In this document: positions 26,729-34,329 of the stretch, in pieces | How positions within the stretch are numbered: position 1 is the stretch's first letter | Layout of the letters: each line of letters begins with the position of its first letter | Origin: Firmicutes bacterium UBA2058 | Lineage (GTDB): Bacteria > Bacillota > Clostridia > Tissierellales > Sedimentibacteraceae | DNA length: 64,000 nucleotides | Direction: 5' to 3' | Assembly (NCBI GenBank): GCA_002332905.1 | Contig: DDAM01000052.1 | Span: 18,694-82,693, forward strand | Notes under the pieces: model-generated | Told to the model about the DNA's origin: nothing | What the model saw: the letters and a program-made list of their open reading frames with translations, nothing else | The model's database searches: none | Program-made: the position numbers and the translations under genes

Positions 26729-26852
26729 TGCGAAGAAATACGTTTCGCACTTGGAAAAATCAAAAAACGATTTTTCATTTATATTTATGATGCCACTACA
26801 ATGTCTCCAATGTATAAGCTTTGATTATACGTTTGTAGTCGTGACAATGGCA
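26727..26852 (+). repeat. Intercistronic hairpin array A-B-C (long C) before the comFB-like gene
   Basis: A: AGTGCGAA (26727-26734) with TTCGCACT (26744-26751). B: GAAAAATC (26754-26761) with GATTTTTC (26769-26776). C is extended: TGCCA (26791-26795) with TGGCA (26848-26852), enclosing ACTACAA (26795-26801) with TTGTAGT (26833-26839) and GTATAA (26812-26817) with TTATAC (26825-26830). TAATGGAGG follows. Confidence 0.75.
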
Positions 26853-26866
26853 TAATGGAGGATAAG

Positions 26867-27400
26867 ATGGCTAGAACAAAAAAAGAATTTAGTAAAGAAG
26901 CAATGTATAAGAAAATTATGCCGTCTATGCTAAGGGGTACTGAAGAAAATAATGAAAATACTAAAATTATTAGCATTGAAAATAATACTAATTTTGCAGT
27001 AGAGGTTAATGATAGAATTGATAATAACAATAATAGCGTTGAAGATTTTGAAGATAAAAATATTGACATAGATGAAGATAAAAAAACTTTTTATAGCTCA
27101 AGTGAAATTAAAACTTGTGATACTTATTATAATAATGAAAAAATGACAGTTAACTTTGTTGAAATGCTAGTAAGAGATAAACTAGATAATGTATTAGAAA
27201 AGTTTAAATGTTGTAAATGTCAATCATGTAAAAATGATATTGTGGCTATTGCACAAAATAATTTACCTGTTTATTATTTTTCAGGCAATAAAGTAGAAAT
27301 TGAAGAAGCACTGAGAGAATTTAAAAACTCAAATAATATAGATACAGTTTCTGAAATAATAAAAGCTATAATTTCAATTAGAAAAAAAGAAAAGCACTAA
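26867..27400 (+). CDS. ComFB-like domain protein
   Basis: A 177-residue protein. The first 90 residues are Asn/Asp/Glu rich and look disordered. From about residue 93 there is a ComFB-type domain: VEMLVRDKLDNVLEKF, the Cys cluster CCKCQSC, then NDIVAIAQNNLPVYYF. Some ComFB proteins have been reported to bind cyclic dinucleotides, so this may link a second messenger to motility; that is inference here. ATG 26867 follows GGAGG. It is the last gene of the operon, followed by a terminator. Confidence 0.7.
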   Translation: MARTKKEFSKEAMYKKIMPSMLRGTEENNENTKIISIENNTNFAVEVNDRIDNNNNSVEDFEDKNIDIDEDKKTFYSSSEIKTCDTYYNNEKMTVNFVEMLVRDKLDNVLEKFKCCKCQSCKNDIVAIAQNNLPVYYFSGNKVEIEEALREFKNSNNIDTVSEIIKAIISIRKKEKH

Positions 27401-27405
27401 AAGAA

Positions 27406-27433
27406 AGAGCACGATGCGTGCTCTATTTTTTTT
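27406..27433. terminator. Bidirectional terminator between convergent operons
   Basis: AGAGCACG (27406-27413) pairs with CGTGCTCT (27417-27424) around ATG, followed by ATTTTTTTT. On the minus strand the same stem is followed by a T-rich run, and the SLH gene stop lies within it. It ends both convergent operons. Confidence 0.9.
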
Positions 27434-29519
27434 CTTCTCTATACATTCCCATTATTGAAATGAGTATATCATTATAGTATGGACTATTTTTTATATCATT
27501 GAAACTAAAATACTGATTATATAATTTTTTAATATGAGATAATTCATTTTCTGATGGAGATAAACCATACAGTCTATTAATAGCGTAAATTACCTCTGCT
27601 CTAGTTATAGGAGTACCAGGTTTGAATTTATCACCATTTGTATTAATTATACCTCTGTTAGCTAGTTTTAAGATATCAGCTTTTGCATATGAATATTGTC
27701 CATCTATATCACTAAATGCATAGTTGTAAACAGCAGGAATATTTGCTATCTTAGTCTTTAATGTGCTAATGTTATTAATCATTTTACAAAAATCTGCTCT
27801 TGTTAATATATCATCTGGTTTAAAAGATTTGTCCTTATAACCCTGAATGTATCTTTTGGTACTTGCCATACTAATGTAGTGTTTAGCCCAATGGCCATTT
27901 ATATCTGTAAATTTTGTTTTAGTTGATAGAGTAATATCATATGGCAAATCTGTAACTCTACATAAGATAGTTACAATTTGTGCTCTTGTCATAGTTGCAT
28001 TTGGAGAAAATTTTGTTTCTGTGATACCTCTCATATAAGCTGGAAAGATATTTTTATAATAAGTATTACTATCGGTTTTATAATAATATTCATCTCCTAT
28101 ATTGCTAAATAAAGATTTTGTATATGTTGAATTATGTACATTAGGACTAAGCTTTTTTGTATATAGCACATGACGTCCAGAAGTTATTTCAGCTGATACG
28201 ATAGTTCTATTACCAGAGGTATCTACACATACAAATATATATTCTCCATTGTATTTAAAGGTATCTGGATGTTTATATTCATATTCTGTATTGCCCCCAT
28301 AATTGTCAGGTACTTTAACATACTTTCCGTCATATGTAATTATATAATCAAGCTTCCTGTCATCTTTAGCAATTAGTTCTAGCTTATCCTCATAAGTTAT
28401 TGATATACTAGCGTATGGTCTTACAAAGTCTATATCTTTAACATTAAAGTTAAACAACTCTTTTATTCCTGAGTCAGAGTACGCTAATATCTCGTAGCTT
28501 CCATTATCAGTTATATAATCCATATCAGGATTTGTTTTTAATTCTTGTGACGTTGTAAAATTATAAGCTCTATAGGTAACTAATACATTTCTTGCATCAC
28601 GGTCTGATTCTTGCCATATAATCAATAAATAAAATTCCCCTTGTCTTATTAGCTTGACTTTTAATTCTTTATCTTCAACCTCAAAGGTATAATTATTAAT
28701 CTCGCTTGTGGTAACTCCATTACTGCTGTTAACATTGCTGATATAATAATTTATTTCATTTGTATCTATAACAGTGTTATTTGGCAATTTAACAGTACGA
28801 AATTTATCTAGTGGAGCATTAAATAAACACTGCTTTTTTTCATAATCATATTGTAAATTTAAATTAGAATAAAGTACATCTATATCAAAATCACTTTTAT
28901 TCAAATCATCGATTTGACTATTAGGTATTGACGGCTCTTTTATTCCCTTAACTTCATAATAAAAGGTCTTTTTTGTTCCTGTATTATCATAAACAGTAAA
29001 TGGGTATGTACCATTTTTATCTGCTGCATATGTTGCACTAGCAGCTTCCACTAAATAACCGGATGGTAAATATATGTAAAAGTTTTTTACATCAGTGTCT
29101 TTCGATGATACATTAATTGAAATGTTTTTAATTTTGTCCTTTACTGCAACGGTTTCTGTAAAAGCCGCTTTTAAGTTATTGTTTACATATACAGTGGCAT
29201 AAATGCTAGATTTTTTGCCATCCATTTCGGCAGTTAATGTTACTTTACCTGTTTTCAATGCCTTAACAGTTCCAGTTTTATCGATGCTCACTATAGATTT
29301 ATCTGATGAAGAAAATGTAATTCCTGTATTAGTGGCATTTTCAGGATTAAAGGTTACAACTAAGGTTTTTACATCTCCTACCTCTAAATATAAATTACTT
29401 CCGTTATTTAGTTTTATAGAACGGGCTACTACATTTGTATCAGCCATTACAAAACTACTTGCTGTAAAGCTAAGCAATAAGGCAAATACTAGCAAAAGTG
29501 AACTAAATTTTTTTAGCAT
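27423..29519 (-). CDS. S-layer homology (SLH) domain surface protein
   Basis: A 698-residue exported protein. The signal peptide is clear (FSSLLLVFALLLSFTASSFV, cut near VMA-DT). An Ig-like BIG2-type domain (about 30-115, ITFSSSDKSIVSIDKTGTVK) and other beta-rich parts follow. Three SLH repeats lie near the end (RAQIVTILCRV, HWAKHYISMASTKRYIQGYK, TRAEVIYAINRLYG) and should anchor it to cell-wall polymer. ATG 29519 follows GGAGG. As last gene of the SigD-type operon it may be a motility-linked surface protein. Confidence 0.88.
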   Translation of the reverse strand: MLKKFSSLLLVFALLLSFTASSFVMADTNVVARSIKLNNGSNLYLEVGDVKTLVVTFNPENATNTGITFSSSDKSIVSIDKTGTVKALKTGKVTLTAEMDGKKSSIYATVYVNNNLKAAFTETVAVKDKIKNISINVSSKDTDVKNFYIYLPSGYLVEAASATYAADKNGTYPFTVYDNTGTKKTFYYEVKGIKEPSIPNSQIDDLNKSDFDIDVLYSNLNLQYDYEKKQCLFNAPLDKFRTVKLPNNTVIDTNEINYYISNVNSSNGVTTSEINNYTFEVEDKELKVKLIRQGEFYLLIIWQESDRDARNVLVTYRAYNFTTSQELKTNPDMDYITDNGSYEILAYSDSGIKELFNFNVKDIDFVRPYASISITYEDKLELIAKDDRKLDYIITYDGKYVKVPDNYGGNTEYEYKHPDTFKYNGEYIFVCVDTSGNRTIVSAEITSGRHVLYTKKLSPNVHNSTYTKSLFSNIGDEYYYKTDSNTYYKNIFPAYMRGITETKFSPNATMTRAQIVTILCRVTDLPYDITLSTKTKFTDINGHWAKHYISMASTKRYIQGYKDKSFKPDDILTRADFCKMINNISTLKTKIANIPAVYNYAFSDIDGQYSYAKADILKLANRGIINTNGDKFKPGTPITRAEVIYAINRLYGLSPSENELSHIKKLYNQYFSFNDIKNSPYYNDILISIMGMYREEKK

Positions 29520-29531
29520 ATTTTCCTCCAT

Positions 29532-29556
29532 AGTGTGAAGTGTATTTCTTCACACT
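29532..29556 (-). repeat. Intercistronic hairpin A between PilZ and SLH genes
   Basis: AGTGTGAAG (29532-29540) pairs with CTTCACACT (29548-29556). Read on the minus strand, it starts right after the PilZ-gene stop and ends 2 bases before GGAGG of the SLH gene, so it fills the whole gap. Confidence 0.8.
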
Positions 29557-30180
29557 TTAATTGTTGTTCTTCTTATAAACTTGCAATTGTCTTTCATATA
29601 GATATTTACAAATTATATTTTCGTCACTACTTGACATATCATTAAACATGCATCCGTAATTATTATAGCTAAATTCATCATTAGAAGGGTCTATTCTTAC
29701 AATTTTAGCATCAAGAATTATAGGATTATCTTTATTGTAATCAAATGTAAAAACTATTGTATCACCTAAGAGAAATTCTGTACCTGATGTAAATAATAAA
29801 CCTCCTATACTAAGATTTAATATCTTTATCTTAACAGGCTCAGTTGTTTGTATAATTTTGTTTTCACGCATTATTAGCCTAAGCTCAACATCATAATCAG
29901 TACGAATTTTCAGTGATTTTCTTCTTTCTATTGTTTTATGCTGCTTTACTATTATTGCAGACATCTGCATATCAGCAGCAATACCTACAGAGCACTCGTA
30001 TACTGAGATGCCGGCTAGTTCATTGTAAATATTAATGAATATAGTTGTTTTTGAGGGTATAGTTGGTAAATGATTACCTTTTATTAAAATTGTATTTCCT
30101 GATATTTTATTTAGAGAGCCTTTACCTAAATAATTTTTATCTTCATCAAATATTTTAACTAAAAGTGGGTGTGTTTGCAT
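29557..30180 (-). CDS. PilZ domain (YcgR/DgrA-like) protein
   Basis: A 207-residue protein with an N-terminal YcgR-like beta domain (about 1-90) and a C-terminal PilZ domain (about 95-200). The second c-di-GMP motif is present (NLSIGG, fitting [D/N]-x-S-x-x-G). The first is altered: ERRKSLKIR gives R-x3-K instead of R-x3-R, so binding may be weaker or changed. Relatives brake the flagellar motor when c-di-GMP is high. GGAGTG precedes the ATG. It lies 20 bases after the FtsA-like gene. Confidence 0.87.
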   Translation of the reverse strand: MQTHPLLVKIFDEDKNYLGKGSLNKISGNTILIKGNHLPTIPSKTTIFINIYNELAGISVYECSVGIAADMQMSAIIVKQHKTIERRKSLKIRTDYDVELRLIMRENKIIQTTEPVKIKILNLSIGGLLFTSGTEFLLGDTIVFTFDYNKDNPIILDAKIVRIDPSNDEFSYNNYGCMFNDMSSSDENIICKYLYERQLQVYKKNNN

Positions 30181-30200
30181 AAAATCACTCCTAAATTATT

Positions 30201-32231
30201 TTAATTATTCTGCCATTTTATTACTATTATATCACCGTCATAGACAATTCCAGTATAAGAAGCTTCATTTCCGTTGTGTAGCAAAATTATATTTCCTTGT
30301 GGATTTGAAGGATCTATATCTGTATAAGCTATCATGTCTGCAAAGATATAAGGAGAATTATCTTCTCTAATTTTTAGTTCTATGTTTTTTCCGTTTAAAT
30401 TTACATTTATTGTATTATGTAAGTTTTTATTTTCTTCGGGTAGGTTATTATTTACATTCTCGTTTTCTATATCTAATTTATTAGAAACAAAATTGTCTTT
30501 TTGTATTACATCAATTTTCATGTCATTAATTAATGTCGTTTCTAGGTCTATGCTCTTACCATTTAAATAAAACGTATAATATTCAGGATTAATTTCATAT
30601 AATTCAACTAAATGTAATAGTTTCGTTATATTTATTATTTCAATTATATCCGAATTACCAATTACATAATCATAATCCACCTCTACATTATTTACTAAGT
30701 ACTTTGTTCCTATAGTCACCTCTAAGTTATTAAAAATAATTTTTCCACTTGAGGCATTTTCTACTATGTCAGATATTTTTACAACAGGAGTAACCCCGTC
30801 AACTGCTGGTATAACTTCAATAACATCACCTGGGTTGATTCTAGTCTCAATATTTGCAACATTAGAATTTACATATATTTGAGCTGGAGTTGAGTATTCG
30901 CCTTTGTAATAATAATCCTTATTATTTAGAGTAAAGCTTAAGTTTTTGCCTGAAAAACCCATAAGTTTACGGGAGTCAAAGCCTGCCATTAGAAGTGCAT
31001 CCATTACTTTCATCTGTCTAATGTTATATAATCTTACTTTATTACCATTTACTATAACACTGAAGAAATCATAATTAGTGCTTACTATACTAGAATATGA
31101 TATACCTATTGGTGTAATAAGCTCAGGACCGAAGTTGATTAAAGTAGATATATCAACATTTTTAATCGTTTGTTGAGTTCCAACAGCGATTCTAAACTCA
31201 GGAAGATTAAGAAACTCAGATAGATATTTTTTCATATTAGGTGTTTTACTACCACCACCAATTAAAAATACAGCAATAGGAGGCTCATTGTTTAAGCTTA
31301 ATATTTTTGTTGATATTTCTCTGCACAATTCTATCGTAGCATTTTCAATGGAAGAGATAACATCATTTTTATTAAGTGAATTGGTCATACCAAGTATATC
31401 AGTAAAAGTTACAGTTTCACTATTGTCCTGTAAAGCTATTTTTATCTTTTCAGCAGTATTAAAATCTACAAGATAATTTTTCATTAAACTTTCAGTTATT
31501 TCATCACCAGCAACAGTGGCCATATCATATCCTATAATACTTCCATCTTTTGAAACAGCTATATCTGATGTTCCAGCACCGATATCAACTAAAGCTAAAT
31601 TTAAAAGTCTTAAATCACTAGGGATAACTAAATTCATAGCAGCAATAGGCTCAAGAGTTAAACTAGCTACATTAAGTTTGTTGTAATCCATACATGAGTA
31701 TAGTCCTTCAACTACAATGTGAGGTAAAAATGCTGCTATAATCTCTATACTTATTTTATCTGCTCTATGTCCCACTATATTTGCTATATTGCTATCATCT
31801 AGTTTATAGCCTAAAACACTATACCCAACACAATAAAAACCTTTTTCATTTTTTGCGTTTTCATAAAAAATATCATGTGCTTTTTGTAGTACTTCCATTT
31901 CTGCTAAAGCTCTAAGTTCTTCACTAATAGGTTTTTTTGAATCAATTTTTTTCTCATAAACTACCTTTTCAGTCTTTAAAGAGCGACCAGCAGCCGCTAT
32001 ATAAACTTCATTTAATTGCATATCTAAGCTTTTTTCAAGATCTTCTTTTACTTGCTGGATTAACTTGCTTACCTTTTTTATATCTTCAATTTGTCCATCT
32101 ACCATTGCTCTTTGTTCATGAAACACACTTTTTACATCTATGATTTTTAATGAATTGTCAGTTTTTTTAGCCACTACACCAACAATAGAGCGTGTTCCAA
32201 TATCAAGTGCAAAAATTACATCACTGTTCAT
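30201..32231 (-). CDS. FtsA-like actin-fold ATPase with C-terminal extension
   Basis: A 676-residue protein. Residues 1-360 have an FtsA/PilM-type actin fold: phosphate 1 loop (FALDIGTRSIVGVV), the FtsA-like insertion (VYIAAAGRSLKTEK), phosphate 2 (LALVDIGAGTSDIAV) and an adenosine loop (AVFLIGGGSKTPNM). After this come about 300 residues not found in FtsA, mostly beta, with two similar halves (VNGNKVRLYNIRQMKV; LNGKSIDLETTLINDM) and an Asn-rich linker. It is not the division FtsA, given length and context. ATG 32231 follows GGAGG. Its job is unknown; surface or motility assembly is likely. Confidence 0.75.
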   Translation of the reverse strand: MNSDVIFALDIGTRSIVGVVAKKTDNSLKIIDVKSVFHEQRAMVDGQIEDIKKVSKLIQQVKEDLEKSLDMQLNEVYIAAAGRSLKTEKVVYEKKIDSKKPISEELRALAEMEVLQKAHDIFYENAKNEKGFYCVGYSVLGYKLDDSNIANIVGHRADKISIEIIAAFLPHIVVEGLYSCMDYNKLNVASLTLEPIAAMNLVIPSDLRLLNLALVDIGAGTSDIAVSKDGSIIGYDMATVAGDEITESLMKNYLVDFNTAEKIKIALQDNSETVTFTDILGMTNSLNKNDVISSIENATIELCREISTKILSLNNEPPIAVFLIGGGSKTPNMKKYLSEFLNLPEFRIAVGTQQTIKNVDISTLINFGPELITPIGISYSSIVSTNYDFFSVIVNGNKVRLYNIRQMKVMDALLMAGFDSRKLMGFSGKNLSFTLNNKDYYYKGEYSTPAQIYVNSNVANIETRINPGDVIEVIPAVDGVTPVVKISDIVENASSGKIIFNNLEVTIGTKYLVNNVEVDYDYVIGNSDIIEIINITKLLHLVELYEINPEYYTFYLNGKSIDLETTLINDMKIDVIQKDNFVSNKLDIENENVNNNLPEENKNLHNTINVNLNGKNIELKIREDNSPYIFADMIAYTDIDPSNPQGNIILLHNGNEASYTGIVYDGDIIVIKWQNN

Positions 32232-32251
32232 TATTTCCTCCAATAATTAAT

Positions 32252-32300
32252 GAAGAATCGTTTTTTTGATTCTTCTATAGAGTGAAATGTATTTCACTCT
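32252..32300 (-). repeat. Intercistronic hairpins A-B before the FtsA-like gene
   Basis: In the direction of transcription: A, AGAGTGAAAT with ATTTCACTCT (plus-strand 32279-32288 and 32291-32300), whose first arm holds the TGA stop of the FhlB-like gene. Then B, GAAGAATC with GATTCTTC (plus-strand 32252-32259 and 32268-32275). The ribosome site follows. The order matches plus-strand loci. Confidence 0.8.
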
Positions 32301-32581
32301 TGGCTCTCTTTGTTCTGACTTTGGTTATAATTCAAAAAATAAACATATATATCAACTATAGTTTTAAATAACTCTTCAGGTATTTCACTGCCTAACTCTA
32401 ACTGGGAAAGCATTACAGCCAGAGAATCATCTTTATAAACAGGAACACCATTTTTTTCAGCTATCTCAACTACCTTTGAGGCAACATACCCGCTTCCTGA
32501 GGCAACAACTACTGGAGCTGTGTTTTTATTTGAATCGTATTTTAGTGCTACAGCACGTTTTGGATTTTTAGGCGATGACAT
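32294..32581 (-). CDS. FhlB-like export switch fragment (FlhB C-terminal homologue)
   Basis: A 95-residue stand-alone relative of the FlhB cytoplasmic domain (MSSPKNPKRAVALKYDSN, then VVEIAEKNGVPVYKDDSLAV). The self-cleaving NPTH of FlhB is NPKR here, as in other FhlB-type proteins. The start is ATG 32581, overlapping the FliK-like gene by 14 bases with GGAG upstream. Pairing with a FliK-like protein repeats the FliK-FlhB functional pair, so a role in export switching is likely but unproven. Confidence 0.85.
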   Translation of the reverse strand: MSSPKNPKRAVALKYDSNKNTAPVVVASGSGYVASKVVEIAEKNGVPVYKDDSLAVMLSQLELGSEIPEELFKTIVDIYVYFLNYNQSQNKESQE

Positions 32582-34019
32582 TAATACCACGCTCCTTAAT
32601 AAATTTGGTACTAAATACTTCATTGAATTTTCTTTGTTTAGTACATTCATTTACATAGATATTTGAAACATTTAGGTTATTTTTCTTTACAATGTTTGTA
32701 ATATCATCTTTAATTTTATTTGTTAAGCTTTTTAAAGCATTAGGTACAAATATGTCTAAAGATATTTTATTGTTTTTTGAAAAAATAATGGTTTCAAAAT
32801 ACCCTATATTATCTATATCAAATGTTAAAAAAATCTTGAATGTTTCAGAATTTTCTTTTTCATTTTCTTTTCCGTTCTCATCATTCACTTTATCGTCAAA
32901 AATTTCTTTATTAATCCATAATTCTGAAAACATAAATACACCATTATAATTTACTGGCAAAAATATATGAATCAGTGGGATTTGAACATTATTACATACT
33001 AATAGACTTTCTTCTATACTTTCAAAAGTAGTTTTATTTATATAATTGTTTGAATCCTTTATACCAGAATCAATTAGCTTAAACATAAAATCTAAAGAGT
33101 TATTTTTGATGTTAGAATGTCCTCTAAAATTATTTATAAGTGCATATCTTAAATCAGAAATATCTTTCTCACTTAAATTAAAGCTATATTTTATGTAGTT
33201 AAATAAATTGTCAACATTATTAGAAAAATTATCCTTTAGTCCCTTTTCAAGCCTTACAATGTTGTGTATTAAAACAGATATATAGTCTCTAATTATTCCA
33301 AAATCATTTGTTTTTGAAATATACTTACCTAAATACGGTACAATCTCATTTTTCAATAAATTAAGATTAATATCAGCACTGCTTTCCGGATTATCAACTA
33401 ATAGTTTTTTTGTCATTGCCTCAAAGGTATCTTTTAAAAAGTCAGGCATATTAATAGAAATTTGATTTAATATATTGGCAAGTGCTTTGGTAGTTTCGTC
33501 TGTAGATAAGAAACAATCGTAGCTTTTCATAAAACTACCAACTAAATTTTTAAAATCATCATTTGGGTTTGCTTTTAGAGCATCTCTAATAAAATCGAAA
33601 AACTCTCCTGAAAATTTTGTATAGTTATTATGTTGGAACTTAATAAAATCAAGCATTTTTTCATTGTCCATACTGATGTCTTTTACAAATTCTTCAAAAA
33701 AAAGTTTTAATAATGGATTGTTCTTTATATTAGAATTTATAAACTGCTTACTCAATAATATTTTTCTCATATTTTCTATGAGAGTAGGAGCTAAATCTAA
33801 TGATTGCAAGAATTTTACAAAAATAGAATTTGGATTGTATGCTATATTACCTTGGTTATTAAAAGAAGCACCTTCTTGCTTTAATGATTTATTCACTATG
33901 TTAGGATCTAAAATGTCAAAAGGTGATAAATTCTCTGATCTTTCAGGCATTTTAGGTCGATTTAAATTGTTATTAGTAGTATTTATGTTATTTGCAGTAA
34001 TTTTTATATTTTCTAACAT
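32568..34019 (-). CDS. FliK-like protein of the FhlB operon
   Basis: A 483-residue, mostly helical, Asn/Lys-rich protein. The N-terminal two thirds have no motif I recognise. The last 120 residues resemble the FliK C-terminal domain in layout: beta strands (IFLTFDIDNIGYFETIIF) then a long helix (SLTNKIKDDITNIVKKNN) and a final strand. It overlaps the FhlB-like gene and lies behind a strong SigD-type promoter. A second hook- or export-length protein is the best guess. GGAGG precedes the ATG. Confidence 0.55.
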   Translation of the reverse strand: MLENIKITANNINTTNNNLNRPKMPERSENLSPFDILDPNIVNKSLKQEGASFNNQGNIAYNPNSIFVKFLQSLDLAPTLIENMRKILLSKQFINSNIKNNPLLKLFFEEFVKDISMDNEKMLDFIKFQHNNYTKFSGEFFDFIRDALKANPNDDFKNLVGSFMKSYDCFLSTDETTKALANILNQISINMPDFLKDTFEAMTKKLLVDNPESSADINLNLLKNEIVPYLGKYISKTNDFGIIRDYISVLIHNIVRLEKGLKDNFSNNVDNLFNYIKYSFNLSEKDISDLRYALINNFRGHSNIKNNSLDFMFKLIDSGIKDSNNYINKTTFESIEESLLVCNNVQIPLIHIFLPVNYNGVFMFSELWINKEIFDDKVNDENGKENEKENSETFKIFLTFDIDNIGYFETIIFSKNNKISLDIFVPNALKSLTNKIKDDITNIVKKNNLNVSNIYVNECTKQRKFNEVFSTKFIKERGINVIA

Positions 34020-34072
34020 AAAGTCGATCCTCCAAAAAAATATATGTATAACTGAAAATTAATGATAATATT

Positions 34073-34099
34073 ATATCGGCTTTAATACTAATTTCTTTA
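34073..34099 (-). promoter_or_regulatory. SigD (sigma-28) promoter, minus strand
   Basis: On the minus strand TAAA (34099-34096), a 15-base spacer, then GCCGATAT (34080-34073). This is an exact match to the Bacillus SigD consensus TAAA-N15-GCCGATAT. It would drive the operon from the FliK-like gene to the SLH gene. Confidence 0.92.
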
Positions 34100-34266
34100 A
34101 TAAAAAGGCATAAATTTTCAAATTTTTATATACAACTGATGACAAAGTCATAAGTTTATTATAACTAAAAAATGCAACAATTGCACTATAAATTTACTTT
34201 ATATACACATATATTTACAAAAAATGACTATAATTCAAAAGATTATAATTTTTTTATATAAAATGC

Positions 34267-34293
34267 TAAACTTCTACAAAAAACGACCGATAT
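34267..34293 (+). promoter_or_regulatory. SigD (sigma-28) promoter for cheA
   Basis: TAAA (34267-34270), 15 bases, then ACCGATAT (34286-34293): one mismatch to the SigD consensus. Transcription should start near 34300, about 30 bases before cheA. Confidence 0.85.
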
Positions 34294-34329
34294 AAATACA
34301 TGTATAGAAAAAATGCGGGAGGAGATAAA

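Larger units (their letters stand above)
34020..34329. other. Divergent promoter region, no gene
   Basis: Contains two SigD-type promoters pointing apart: minus strand at 34073-34099 and plus strand at 34267-34293. Between them are about 165 A+T-rich bases with one short palindrome (TGCAA...TTGCA near 34173). I see no ORF or RNA gene. Confidence 0.7.

Noticed and set aside
26727..26852. CRISPR or insertion-sequence remnant
   Set aside because: Repeats are short hairpins with differing stems, not equal direct repeats with spacers, and no transposase or cas gene is nearby.
30201..32231. Cell-division FtsA
   Set aside because: It is about 270 residues longer than typical FtsA, has no C-terminal membrane-targeting helix that I can see, and lies in a SigD-type motility operon.
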